Source: Acidobacteriota bacterium (GTDB lineage: Bacteria; Acidobacteriota; Terriglobia; Terriglobales; Acidobacteriaceae). From it: DNA of 64,000 nucleotides. The position numbers were made by a program, and so were the translations under genes. The DNA lies in the NCBI GenBank assembly GCA_018268915.1, contig JAFDVQ010000004.1, positions 62,001 through 126,000 of the forward strand, in the 5' to 3' direction. The notes under the pieces are model-generated. The model was not told where the DNA came from and made no database searches. It was given only the letters and a program-made list of their open reading frames with translations. Below, in pieces: positions 36,011 to 43,484 of the stretch. Position 1 is the first letter of the stretch, and every line of letters starts with the position of its first letter.

Positions 36011-36475
36011 TCACTTGTAGATCAAGTGAATGTTGATCTCGGTCACCGGGCAGACGACGTGTACCACTGCTGCGTCGAAGGATGGGGCGCTCAGGCCCAC
36101 GTGCGGATTGTTCGCGAATCCGAAGCCCTCTTTAGGGATCTCGATGAAGTTGCGATCGAGCTTGTGATTCTTGTTTTCATCGTGGATCGCGACCACGCCG
36201 TAATCGCCGGCGGGGAGATTTTCCATCACTGCCGTGGCCTCGCGAGCGTTCTCAGCGATCGGCGTTGGCCAGTGATTCACGGCCTTGCTCATGTCTTCAG
36301 GCCAGCCGCCACGCGTTCTAAAGATTGCGGTTCCGATAACGCCAACGGAATTCCGCAATCCATCGACGTGGATCCTGAGTGTGCATCCGCTGGGGGCGGG
36401 CTGGTTCTGCGAATCCGCACGTCCGCAGACGACGACCGTCGCGAGCATAAAAACGAGAATTGATTTGGGAATCAT
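36011..36475 (-). CDS. DUF2141 domain exported protein
   Basis: A 154-aa protein with a signal peptide (MIPKSILVFMLATVVVCGRA). The mature domain contains LRIHVDGLRNSVGVIGTAIF, NLPAGDYGVVAIHDENKN, and DRNFIEIPKEGFGFANNP, the DUF2141 pattern. DUF2141 proteins are small beta-sandwich secreted proteins of unknown function. An ATG at 36475 starts at the signal. An upstream TTG would add 13 residues with no support. It converges with the C45-type gene, 10 bases apart. Confidence 0.8.
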   Translation of the reverse strand: MIPKSILVFMLATVVVCGRADSQNQPAPSGCTLRIHVDGLRNSVGVIGTAIFRTRGGWPEDMSKAVNHWPTPIAENAREATAVMENLPAGDYGVVAIHDENKNHKLDRNFIEIPKEGFGFANNPHVGLSAPSFDAAVVHVVCPVTEINIHLIYK

Positions 36476-36526
36476 GTGCAGGTTAGACGCACCGAAGAGG
36501 TCACTGAAACGCAAAAAGACACCCTC

Positions 36527-36562
36527 AAAAAAGGAACAGGCCGATGGCCGATTCCTTTTTTT
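36527..36562 (-). terminator. Terminator downstream of the zinc-ribbon gene
   Basis: AAAAAAGGAA ... GGCC-GAT-GGCC ... TTCCTTTTTT forms a nested hairpin with T-runs on either strand. On the minus strand it lies 64 bases after the zinc-ribbon stop at 36626. Confidence 0.7.
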
Positions 36563-36625
36563 GAATGATGTCTGCTTGGATTGTCGTGCTTCAGGAGAAA
36601 CGGAGCCTGGGAACGATTGTCTCTC

Positions 36626-36949
36626 TTAATAGCGACCGCTGCGCGCGCCTGCACCGCTACCTTTACGAGCCTGGTAGCAGTCCCTGCAAAATACCGGACG
36701 ATCACCGCGTGGTTCAAATGGAACAGTCGTTGGTTGGCCGCAGCCGGAGCAGATCACTGGAGTGCCATGGGAAGAAGCCTGCCGATAACCGGAGCCTCCC
36801 CCACCTTGATCGCTCTTCTTTGCCATACGGCAAGGCTTACAGCGCTTGGGGGTCGAATAACCGCGTTCCTGAAAGAACGCCTGATCCGCAGCGGTGAACG
36901 TGAACTCCTGTCCACAATCGCTGCACGTAAGTTGCATATCTCCGGCCAT
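36626..36949 (-). CDS. CxxC-x17-CxxC zinc-ribbon protein
   Basis: A 107-aa protein with two zinc ribbons. The first is TCSDCGQEFTFTAADQAFF ... KRCKPC. The second is ICSGCGQPTTVPFEPRG followed by VFCRDCY, a CxxC-x17-CxxC pattern. They are joined by a Gly/Ser-rich linker. The C-terminus is basic and Gly-rich. These small proteins are common in Acidobacteria and Deltaproteobacteria and may bind nucleic acid. The start at 36949 has a GAGGA site seven bases upstream. It is divergent from the ECF sigma gene. Confidence 0.85.
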   Translation of the reverse strand: MAGDMQLTCSDCGQEFTFTAADQAFFQERGYSTPKRCKPCRMAKKSDQGGGGSGYRQASSHGTPVICSGCGQPTTVPFEPRGDRPVFCRDCYQARKGSGAGARSGRY

Positions 36950-37056
36950 GGGTGTCCTCGCGGTGATTGTACATATGGGAGGGTAATTTTTATATAAGAA
37001 TCTTCTTGGCGCCCTGAAACTTGCGCGGATGTTAAGCGGCTTTAACGAGAATCGCT

Positions 37057-37085
37057 GTAACTTCCATGCACTCATCCCAGTCAGA
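37057..37085 (+). promoter_or_regulatory. Putative ECF-type promoter of the sigma-factor gene
   Basis: GTAACTT (37057-37063), a 16-base spacer and GTCAGA (37080-37085) resemble ECF-sigma promoters such as GGAACTT-N16-GTC. It lies about 28 bases before the sigma start codon. The same pattern and spacing recur upstream of bufA at 38662, suggesting autoregulation. Confidence 0.5.
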
Positions 37086-37112
37086 TAGAGTTCAGAAACG
37101 ACGCCTAGACGG

Positions 37113-37742
37113 ATGACCGCCACCGATCCGGAATTCGTAGCCGACTGTATCCGCCGCATCCTGGCCGGCGAAAAACACGTTTTTCACGAACTCATCAGGC
37201 CATGTGAGCGCTCCATCTACTTCCTCCTCTTTTCGATCCTGAAGAGCGAGACAGAAGCAGAGGATGTGGCTCAGGAGACCGTTATCAAGGTCTACCAGAA
37301 CCTGGACAAGTTCCGGGGCGATTCCCAGTTCCGCACCTGGGTGTTGTCCATCGCCCGAAACGAAGGGCTCGGACGTCTTCGCAAAATCACCAACCGCCGT
37401 GAAGACTCTCTCGACGCCGAAACCGACGAACAGACAGGCGATTACACGCCTGCAATCCTGACCAGCTGGCGCGAGATTCCGGCGGAAGCCCTCGAACAGA
37501 AAGAACTTGGAAATCTGCTTCGCAAAGCCATTGAAGGCCTGCCGGAGATATACCGTAACGTCGTACTGCTCAGAGACATCGAAGAGTTGGATATCCGGGA
37601 GAGCGCCGCCGTGCTGAAGATTTCAGAAGCTTCTGTCAAAGTACGTCTCCATCGCGCCCGGGCCCTACTGCAACGAGAACTCGCTCCGCTGTTGAAAGCT
37701 TTCACCCCAGCCAAACGCCGCTGGTTCGGGGGGCGCACATGA
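37113..37742 (+). CDS. ECF RNA polymerase sigma factor (RpoE-like)
   Basis: A 209-aa sigma factor of the group IV type. Region 2 includes ETEAEDVAQETVIKVYQNLDKF, the -10 recognition helix FRTWVLSIARNEGL and the linker. Region 4 includes LPEIYRNVVLLRDIEELDIRESAAVLKI (in parts) and a helix-turn-helix ASVKVRLHRARALLQREL. It directs RNA polymerase to stress promoters. The gene ends in ATGA with the anti-sigma start, so the two are coupled. A possible autoregulated promoter lies just upstream. Proximity and shared promoter-like sequence suggest control of the bufferin operon that begins 1 kb downstream. Confidence 0.92.
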   Translation: MTATDPEFVADCIRRILAGEKHVFHELIRPCERSIYFLLFSILKSETEAEDVAQETVIKVYQNLDKFRGDSQFRTWVLSIARNEGLGRLRKITNRREDSLDAETDEQTGDYTPAILTSWREIPAEALEQKELGNLLRKAIEGLPEIYRNVVLLRDIEELDIRESAAVLKISEASVKVRLHRARALLQRELAPLLKAFTPAKRRWFGGRT

Positions 37743-37993
37743 GAATCGACTGCAAGCACGTCTGGGAACACATCTCGGCCTACATTGAGAATGATGTGGA
37801 CCCGCAGCTTCGTGCCGATATCGACCGCCACCTCGAGACCTGCGAGATCTGTTCGGCTGTGCTCGATTCGACCCGCAATGTCGTGATTCTGATGGCTGAC
37901 GACCGTGTCTTCGAGGTACCTGCAGGTTTCAGCGAGCGTCTTCACGCGAGAATCGACAGGGAGTTGAAGGAACCGACAGATCCGAAGCCTTGA
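37739..37993 (+). CDS. Small soluble ZAS-type anti-sigma factor (zf-HC2)
   Basis: An 84-aa protein with the zinc-binding anti-sigma pattern: early C5-x-H7, then HLETCEIC (Hx3Cx2C). The remaining 40 residues are helical and charged (ERLHARIDRELKEPTDPKP). It has no membrane helix, so it probably acts in the cytoplasm and senses redox state or metal through zinc release. It is co-translated with the ECF sigma gene. It differs from the multi-helix membrane NrsF-type anti-sigmas known for SigF-controlled bufferins. Specific partnership is inferred. Confidence 0.9.
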   Translation: MRIDCKHVWEHISAYIENDVDPQLRADIDRHLETCEICSAVLDSTRNVVILMADDRVFEVPAGFSERLHARIDRELKEPTDPKP

Positions 37994-37996
37994 TGC

Positions 37997-38494
37997 TCAG
38001 CAGGTGCCAGCGATTCTGCATGGCGGCGGCGGCCCCGTCCGGTGCACCTGAGGATGAGTCCAAGTCTCCAGACCGACCAGCACCAGCGTGACAACCGCCA
38101 GGATGATCTGCAGCCGCTCGGAGCGCCTCTCTTTGGCAGTCCGCTCCCGCCTGCGCCATTGTGCCGCAGGCCGATTGCGCAGGTGACGCATCCATGCGAT
38201 CACCGCCAGGTTCAGAACTGCCCCGGCCGTTGCGACAATCAGCATCGGAATCCTGATTGCGTCCTGATGCCAGCCCTTCGCCGGAGCGTAGATTCCGCTG
38301 GCTGCAGCAAGCGCCGACAGGCCAATCGCCACCCGAATCCCGCTGATTGTCAGAACTGCGGTGCACAAGCTCTGCAGGAGAGCCAGCAGCACGCTCCCCC
38401 AGACAACCGCCCGGATTGGCCCTGAGCGCCCTTCCGAGTCGGGAGTCTGGGAGCTTTCCGCTCGCCGAGGATCGACTTCATCTTTGATTTGCAA
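37997..38494 (-). CDS. Four-helix membrane protein of unknown function
   Basis: A 165-aa protein with four hydrophobic segments (about residues 28-48, 50-70, 80-102 and 127-147) separated by short loops and a basic loop RRRERTAKERRSERLQ. It has no signal peptide, cofactor motif or family I recognise. The start is a TTG at 38494, with a weak upstream GAGA. It reads leftward and converges with the anti-sigma gene, separating the sigma pair from the bufferin operon. Confidence 0.6.
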   Translation of the reverse strand: MQIKDEVDPRRAESSQTPDSEGRSGPIRAVVWGSVLLALLQSLCTAVLTISGIRVAIGLSALAAASGIYAPAKGWHQDAIRIPMLIVATAGAVLNLAVIAWMRHLRNRPAAQWRRRERTAKERRSERLQIILAVVTLVLVGLETWTHPQVHRTGPPPPCRIAGTC

Positions 38495-38661
38495 AAGGTC
38501 TCAGCTTTCGGTGAAGGGAAGTGACTGCTCATCATAAGACGGCTGCCAAGCCCAGAGTAAAGCACCCGGCAAACTCAACCAATCCAAAGTTGTTCCCAGC
38601 CCGTTCATCACATAGACGGGCCGGTGCAAAGAAATTCATTTTCAGCTTGCACCCTTACCTT

Positions 38662-38690
38662 GTAACCTTTCGCGCATGCCCGCACTCACA
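38662..38690 (+). promoter_or_regulatory. Putative ECF-type promoter of bufA
   Basis: GTAACCT (38662-38668), a 16-base spacer and CTCACA (38685-38690). The element matches the one upstream of the ECF sigma gene in spacing and in the GTAAC and TCA cores. It lies about 100 bases before bufA. GTAACC is also, from memory, the -35 of the Caulobacter SigF promoters that drive bufferin genes. The -10 side is loosely matched. Confidence 0.45.
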
Positions 38691-38787
38691 TGTGCGTGCT
38701 AAGTTTCTGCGTCGGACGGCCTGGAGCCTTCTACGCATGTGACAACCGGCGGCTTCCCCGCCTCAACCCCAGCGAGGTTTATCACTC

Positions 38788-39084
38788 ATGAAGAACCAAC
38801 TGAATGCAATGCTGTTGACGGCTGCTCTCTCCGGACTGATTGGTGGAACCACGGTTGCACATGCTGCTGCGGCCAGCTCCTCCAAGACCACCGTCAAGGC
38901 TGCCAAGGCCGGTCTGCAGTATGTCAACGCAGACAAGCCCGCGAAGCACTCCTGTAAGGGAAAGAACGACTGTAAGGGCCAGGGCGGCTGCAAGTCCAGC
39001 GACAACGGCTGCAAGGCCAAGAACAGCTGCAAGGGCAAGGGCGGATGCGCCACCGACGGCTCCAAGATGCCGAAGGCCATCTAG
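38788..39084 (+). CDS. bufA: Bufferin-type six-cysteine RiPP precursor
   Basis: A 98-aa precursor. An N-terminal Sec signal (about residues 1-26, ending TVAHA) is followed by an Ala/Ser/Lys-rich spacer. The core has Cys at 56, 62, 68, 75, 81 and 87, arranged as two copies of C-K-G/A-K-N-D/S-C-K-G-Q/K-G-G-C separated by six residues. This is the six-cysteine bufferin pattern (BUF_6/12Cys type). In known bufferins an MNIO enzyme modifies Cys residues to make a copper-binding peptide in the periplasm. The gene starts the operon with the enzyme genes downstream. A GAGG site lies ten bases before the ATG. Metal and modification here are inferred. Confidence 0.85.
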   Translation: MKNQLNAMLLTAALSGLIGGTTVAHAAAASSSKTTVKAAKAGLQYVNADKPAKHSCKGKNDCKGQGGCKSSDNGCKAKNSCKGKGGCATDGSKMPKAI

Positions 39085-39195
39085 TTCGGCTTCGAAATTC
39101 GGCGACCAGTGTTCTGCAAGTTATTTGCAGCTTCACTGATCGCCGATTCCGTTTCTAACTGAGAACTGAAAACTGGCAACTGGAAACTGCCTTTC

Positions 39196-40086
39196 ATGTC
39201 TTCTAATCGCTTCAATGCATTCTCCAACCACGGCATTGGTATCGGCCTGCGCATTCCCCATTACGAGCACATCTTTTCGCGCAAACCGGTAGTCGACTGG
39301 TTCGAGATCATCTCAGAAAATTTTATGATCGACGGCGGTCGGCCGCTGCACACGCTCGATCGCATTCTCGAGCAATACCGAGTCGTCCAGCACGGCGTGT
39401 CGATGTACTTCGGCTCCGTGACCGAGCCCGACCCGGAGCATCTGAAGCGCCTGAAGACGCTCGTGCGCCGCACAGGGACTCCATGGCTGAGCGATCATCT
39501 ATGCTGGGGATCTGTCGACGGGACTTATACACATGATCTGCTTCCGCTGCCTTACACGTGGGAAGCTGTCGCTCGCACCGCAGAGCGCGTCCGCAAGGTG
39601 CAGGACCACCTGGAGATTCCGGTCGCGGTTGAAAATGTCAGCTCCTACGCGGCGTTTACAGCCTCGGAGATGACAGAGTGGGAATTCCTCAATGAAGTCG
39701 TCGAGCGAGCCAATTGCGGCATTCTTCTCGACGTGAACAACATCTACGTCTCCTCGGTAAATCATGAATTCGACCCGATGGAGTACGTCAATGCGGTGCC
39801 CGCGGAGCGTGTCGCCCAGATCCACATCGCCGGCCACTCGCGCTATGAGAAGTACATCCTAGACACGCACGACCATCCGGTCATTGATCCGGTGTGGAGT
39901 CTGTATGCACGCGCCATCGAACGCTGCGGCCCAACTCCCACGCTGCTCGAATGGGACGATCACATTCCCAGCTTCGATGAAGTCCATGCCGAAGCCAAGA
40001 AGGCCGAGCGTTATCTCAATCGTTCGGGTGCCCCATGTCTCGATTCTGAGACATGGGAGACCAGTCATTCGGGCCATGGCATATGA
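39196..40086 (+). CDS. bufB: DUF692 multinuclear non-haem iron enzyme (MNIO), BufB
   Basis: A 296-aa TIM-barrel-like protein of the DUF692 family. Conserved metal-binding segments are GLRIPHYEHIF, WFEIISENFM, SDHLCWGS, VAVENVSSYAAF, LLDVNNIYVSSVNH, IHIAGH and DTHDHPV, with LLEWDDHIP at the end of the core. MNIO enzymes bind two or three iron ions and oxidise Cys residues of precursor peptides. The core ends near residue 275. The last 21 residues (from about RSGAPCLDSETWE) are encoded by a hairpin repeat. The ATG at 39196 has a GGAAAC element 11 bases upstream. It overlaps bufC by four bases. Confidence 0.93.
   Translation: MSSNRFNAFSNHGIGIGLRIPHYEHIFSRKPVVDWFEIISENFMIDGGRPLHTLDRILEQYRVVQHGVSMYFGSVTEPDPEHLKRLKTLVRRTGTPWLSDHLCWGSVDGTYTHDLLPLPYTWEAVARTAERVRKVQDHLEIPVAVENVSSYAAFTASEMTEWEFLNEVVERANCGILLDVNNIYVSSVNHEFDPMEYVNAVPAERVAQIHIAGHSRYEKYILDTHDHPVIDPVWSLYARAIERCGPTPTLLEWDDHIPSFDEVHAEAKKAERYLNRSGAPCLDSETWETSHSGHGI
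40032..40057. repeat. Perfect hairpin repeat inside the 3' end of bufB
   Basis: CCCATGTCTC (40032-40041) pairs exactly with GAGACATGGG (40048-40057) across a six-base loop. It lies inside the bufB coding frame and encodes an extra C-terminal tail. From memory it resembles an abundant acidobacterial repeat of the form GGTGCCCCA...TGGGA. Confidence 0.7.
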
Positions 40087-40997
40087 CACATCCCACCATG
40101 TCCCTCGAGGAGATCCAGCGCGAGATGGCGAGTGCCGTCATGACGCCTCTTACCGCAGACGATGAGATGCGGAAAGAGTCCCGCAATGGCCGCCCGATGG
40201 ACCACGTTGCCGCATCGTTTATTGCGCCCAACAGCAGGCTTACTTCATTCGAGCGTCTCGAGATCTACAACCGGCAATACTGGTACAGGGTTCTCAACGC
40301 GCTTGGCGAAGATTTCCCTGCGCTTCGCACTGTGATCGGCAGTCGGGCGTTCGATGCGATGTCGGTCGCCTACATTGACGCACACCCGAATCGTTCCTTC
40401 ACGCTTCGTAATCTTGGTTCGCGACTGCCGGAGTTTCTGGTTGCAAATCCTCACTTCGCGGGCCGTCGCGCCGACCTTGCAGTCGACGTTGCACGCATCG
40501 AGTGGGCCTTCGTTGAGGCTTTTGACTCCGCAGAGCGCGAACCGCTAACGCTTGAGCAGATCGCTACGCTGGAGGGTGACTCTCATCTTGCTCTGCAGCC
40601 GCACCTTCAACTTGTGGAAGTTGAGTATCCCGTCGACGATCTTGTTTTGAAGTTGCACAAGGGCGAAGAACGGCAAACCACCGAAGCCGGCATAAAACAC
40701 GATGAGGACGAAAACGCTCCTGCGAAGCTGCCTGTGCTTCGCCGCAAGCCAACCTGGCTCGCAGCCCATCGGGTCGATTATTCAGTTTTCTACCTGCGTT
40801 TGAAGCGTGGCGAATTCCATACGCTGCGGGCCATTCGTGCCGGCCAGCCGCTTGCGGAAGCGATTGAGGCGGGGGTAACGACCGCGCGGGTTCCTGCTGC
40901 TCGCAGGCCGCAGCTCGTTCGCCAGTGGTTCACAACCTGGGCTGAGCTAGGCTGGATCTGCGCGCCTGACCTGGACAAGTTAGTTCGGACTGCCTGA
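40083..40997 (+). CDS. bufC: DUF2063 precursor-recognition partner protein, BufC
   Basis: A 304-aa protein with the DUF2063 N-terminal domain (SRLTSFERLEIYNRQYWYRV and LGEDFPALRTVIG). A long middle follows, with the acidic/basic linker KHDEDENAPAKLPVLRRKPTWLAAH, and the C-terminal half contains YSVFYLRLKRGEFHTLR. DUF2063 proteins pair with DUF692 enzymes and are thought to bind and present the precursor. The ATG at 40083 overlaps the bufB stop (ATGA), which fixes the start and implies coupling. A frame reaching 10 codons upstream would begin within the hairpin repeat. Confidence 0.9.
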   Translation: MTHPTMSLEEIQREMASAVMTPLTADDEMRKESRNGRPMDHVAASFIAPNSRLTSFERLEIYNRQYWYRVLNALGEDFPALRTVIGSRAFDAMSVAYIDAHPNRSFTLRNLGSRLPEFLVANPHFAGRRADLAVDVARIEWAFVEAFDSAEREPLTLEQIATLEGDSHLALQPHLQLVEVEYPVDDLVLKLHKGEERQTTEAGIKHDEDENAPAKLPVLRRKPTWLAAHRVDYSVFYLRLKRGEFHTLRAIRAGQPLAEAIEAGVTTARVPAARRPQLVRQWFTTWAELGWICAPDLDKLVRTA

Positions 40998-41038
40998 AGC
41001 TGGCGTAACTTCTCGGGCCACGACACAATCAAATCAAC

Positions 41039-41782
41039 GTGAAGACACCAGTTCAGCAACGCACCTTCCTCACCGCCGAATGGAAGAACCTGCTCATGCT
41101 GAACTACGCTGTCGAGCCTGAACTGCTGCGCCCATTTGTTCCTGCAGGGACTGAGCTTGATTCGCACGAAGGCCTCACGTATGCCAGCCTCATCGGCTTT
41201 CAGTTCAATAACACTCGCCTGCTCGGACGGGCAGTTCCGTTTCATCAATCCTTCGAGGAAGTGAATCTTCGCTTTTATGTCCGCCGCGGAACCCGGCGGG
41301 GAGTTGTCTTCATTCGCGAACTCGTGCCGAAGGTCGCGGTCACCGTGATCGCCCGCCTTGCCTATGGCGAGAACTACTCCTGCGTTCCCATGTCGCACCG
41401 GCTCGAAGACAAAGCAGGCACGTTCTCGGCCGAGTACTCCTGGGGTTCAGAAGCAGCGCGCTGCACGATCGCCGCAGCCACTACGAGAAAGCCTTATCTC
41501 CCCGATCAAGGATCGCTGAGCGAATTCATCACCGAGCACTATTGGGGCTACGCCACTCGCAGCGGCAGAACGGTCGAGTACCAGGTTGATCATCCGCAGT
41601 GGCAGGTGAGAGAAGCGGACACGGCCCAGTTCGCGGGAGATGGCGCGAAATACTACGGTGCTGACTTCGCGAAGCTGATCGAGAATCCTCCCGACTCTGC
41701 TTTTCTCGCCGAAGGCTCCGCTGTGACCGTATTCAAGGGTGCCGCGATCAACGAATCGGCGCCCAACGCAGAGACAATCTGA
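41039..41782 (+). CDS. DUF2071 (YqjF-like) protein in the bufferin operon
   Basis: A 247-aa protein with the DUF2071 pattern: RTFLTAEWKNLLMLNYAVE, FVPAGTELDSHEGLTYASLIGF, EEVNLRFYVRR and a later RGVVFIRELVPK. The family has a beta-sandwich fold with unknown function. It lies 41 bases after bufC and nine bases before the DoxX gene on the same strand, so it is probably part of the operon. The GTG start at 41039 lacks a good ribosome site. Its role next to a bufferin is not documented to my knowledge. Confidence 0.85.
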   Translation: MKTPVQQRTFLTAEWKNLLMLNYAVEPELLRPFVPAGTELDSHEGLTYASLIGFQFNNTRLLGRAVPFHQSFEEVNLRFYVRRGTRRGVVFIRELVPKVAVTVIARLAYGENYSCVPMSHRLEDKAGTFSAEYSWGSEAARCTIAAATTRKPYLPDQGSLSEFITEHYWGYATRSGRTVEYQVDHPQWQVREADTAQFAGDGAKYYGADFAKLIENPPDSAFLAEGSAVTVFKGAAINESAPNAETI

Positions 41783-41791
41783 AAGGAACTT

Positions 41792-42283
41792 ATGGACAAA
41801 CTCGTGAACGCCTACGATGCAGTCTCTTCCGCGCTTGGCCGCCTGCAAAGCCCGCTTCTCCTCGCAATTCGACTTTACTGGGGATTTCAGTTTGTTCAGG
41901 ACGGCTGGGGCAAGCTCACGCACCTCGACAAGGTAACCGAGTTCTTCGCAAGTCTCAGTCTTCCCGCACCGCACATGACGGCGCTCATGGTTGCCCTGAT
42001 TGAATTTGGTGGAGGCATTCTCTTTGCACTGGGAATTGCATCGCGGCTGACCTCGCTCGTTCTCTTTGTGAACATGACGATGGCATACCTGAGCGTTCCC
42101 GACGATCGGGTGAACTTCTCGCACATTTTCTCCAAGCCCGAGGACTTCTACGGCGCTTCGCCTTACACCTACTGGTTTGCCGCGCTGCTGATTCTCATCC
42201 TCGGCCCGGGACTATTTGCGATCGACACTCTTATCCAGCGCCGTTTCATTCCAGACCGTGAGCGCGCACACAGCCTCGCCTGA
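41792..42283 (+). CDS. DoxX-family membrane protein
   Basis: A 163-aa protein with four predicted membrane helices. It includes the DoxX marks LLAIRLYWGFQFVQDGWGKL and LIEFGGGILFALGIA, and the late helix YWFAALLILILGPGLFAIDTL. DoxX proteins are found in several MNIO gene clusters (for example HvfD). Their role may be redox or membrane anchoring of the pathway. The AAGGA site lies five bases before the ATG. It is the last gene of the apparent operon. Confidence 0.9.
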   Translation: MDKLVNAYDAVSSALGRLQSPLLLAIRLYWGFQFVQDGWGKLTHLDKVTEFFASLSLPAPHMTALMVALIEFGGGILFALGIASRLTSLVLFVNMTMAYLSVPDDRVNFSHIFSKPEDFYGASPYTYWFAALLILILGPGLFAIDTLIQRRFIPDRERAHSLA

Positions 42284-42331
42284 ACCCGAACCGCTATTCT
42301 CGCCCTTTGATCTTGAAACAAGGGCCGGATC

Positions 42332-43438
42332 ATGCGCATCGCTTACATGCTCACCTCGCTTGGAATCGGCGGCGCCGAGAAGCAGGTGATTGCAATTGGC
42401 GAGCGGATGGCTGCTCGCGGCCATAATGTGGCGCTCATCGTGCTGCGACCAGCAGAAAAGCGCGAGTGGCCCACGACGCTGAACGTTTACCGGATCGGCA
42501 TGACGAAATCAGTGCCGGGCATCCTCGGCGGCCTCATCCGCGCGCGGAGGGTGCTCGGTTCGTTCAAGCCGGATCTACTGCACAGCCACACGTTGCCGGC
42601 AAACATGGCAGCCAGAATTCTTCGAGGGATCGGCGGCGCACCGTTGGTTGTGTCGACGATTCACAATGTATACGAAGGCGGCCGGCACCGTATGCTCGGC
42701 TACAGAATTACTGATCATCTGTGTGCTCACACCACCGCGGTCAGTTGCGCGGCTGCGGACCGATACGTTCAGATCGGAGCTGTCCCACAGAACAAATGCT
42801 CCGTTATCACCAACGGGATCGACACAGATGCATTCTCGCCATCGATTGCAATTGGGCGTACCGAATATACAGCACACGTCCGAAGACCCTTCATATGGCT
42901 CGCTGCAGGTCGTGACGTTCCGGCAAAAGACTTCGATACGCTCCTGGCTGCATTCCGAAAGGTACGCGCTGTTTTCCCGGACACCCAGCTCCAGATAGCC
43001 GGAGAGCCTGCGAGCCATCGCGCAAACTTAATTGACGATGGTGTTCGATGGCTTGGCGTCGTCGAGGACATGCCAAAGGCTTTCGCAGGAAGCGATGCTT
43101 TCGTACTGAGTTCTGCGTGGGAGGGTCTGCCGCTTGTCGTGGCTGAGGCAATGGCTATGGAGAAGCCAATCGTTGCCACGGATGTCGGCGGAGTATCGGA
43201 ACTCACGGGTTATACGCCGGAAGTCGTTCCTGCAAAAGATCTGGAATCGCTTTCCGACGCCATGCTTCGCACTATGCGAATGCCCTTATGCGAACGATCC
43301 GAGATTGGCAAGGCCGGGCGACGGCGGATCACGGAGAGATTCAACATCAACGACAAGATCGACGAGTGGGAAGGGCTTTACTCTCGCGTCCTACAGCAGC
43401 GAAAGTCGTCACGAAAGCGATCGATATCCGCCAAGTGA
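42332..43438 (+). CDS. GT4-family glycosyltransferase
   Basis: A 368-aa glycosyltransferase. The N-terminal domain starts MRIAYMLTSLGIGGAEKQV and has HSHTLPANMAARI. The C-terminal domain has the E-x7-E type motif SSAWEGLPLVVAEAMAMEKPIV and ATDVGGVSELTG. The GT4 family transfers sugars from nucleotide donors to lipid-linked or polysaccharide acceptors. No polysaccharide cluster is next to it. It starts 48 bases after the DoxX gene, so the operon could include it, but the functions do not obviously connect. A bidirectional hairpin follows. Confidence 0.88.
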   Translation: MRIAYMLTSLGIGGAEKQVIAIGERMAARGHNVALIVLRPAEKREWPTTLNVYRIGMTKSVPGILGGLIRARRVLGSFKPDLLHSHTLPANMAARILRGIGGAPLVVSTIHNVYEGGRHRMLGYRITDHLCAHTTAVSCAAADRYVQIGAVPQNKCSVITNGIDTDAFSPSIAIGRTEYTAHVRRPFIWLAAGRDVPAKDFDTLLAAFRKVRAVFPDTQLQIAGEPASHRANLIDDGVRWLGVVEDMPKAFAGSDAFVLSSAWEGLPLVVAEAMAMEKPIVATDVGGVSELTGYTPEVVPAKDLESLSDAMLRTMRMPLCERSEIGKAGRRRITERFNINDKIDEWEGLYSRVLQQRKSSRKRSISAK

Positions 43439-43463
43439 AAAGCCGGAGTGCGTTAACTCCGGC
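43434..43463 (-). terminator. Hairpin between the convergent glycosyltransferase and TonB-receptor genes
   Basis: GCCGGAGT (43442-43449) pairs with ACTCCGGC (43456-43463) across a six-base loop. On the minus strand it is followed by TTTT, so it should terminate the receptor gene that ends at 43485. The plus-strand side lacks a T-run. Confidence 0.6.
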
Positions 43464-43484
43464 CGTTCCCAAATTCGACGCAGT

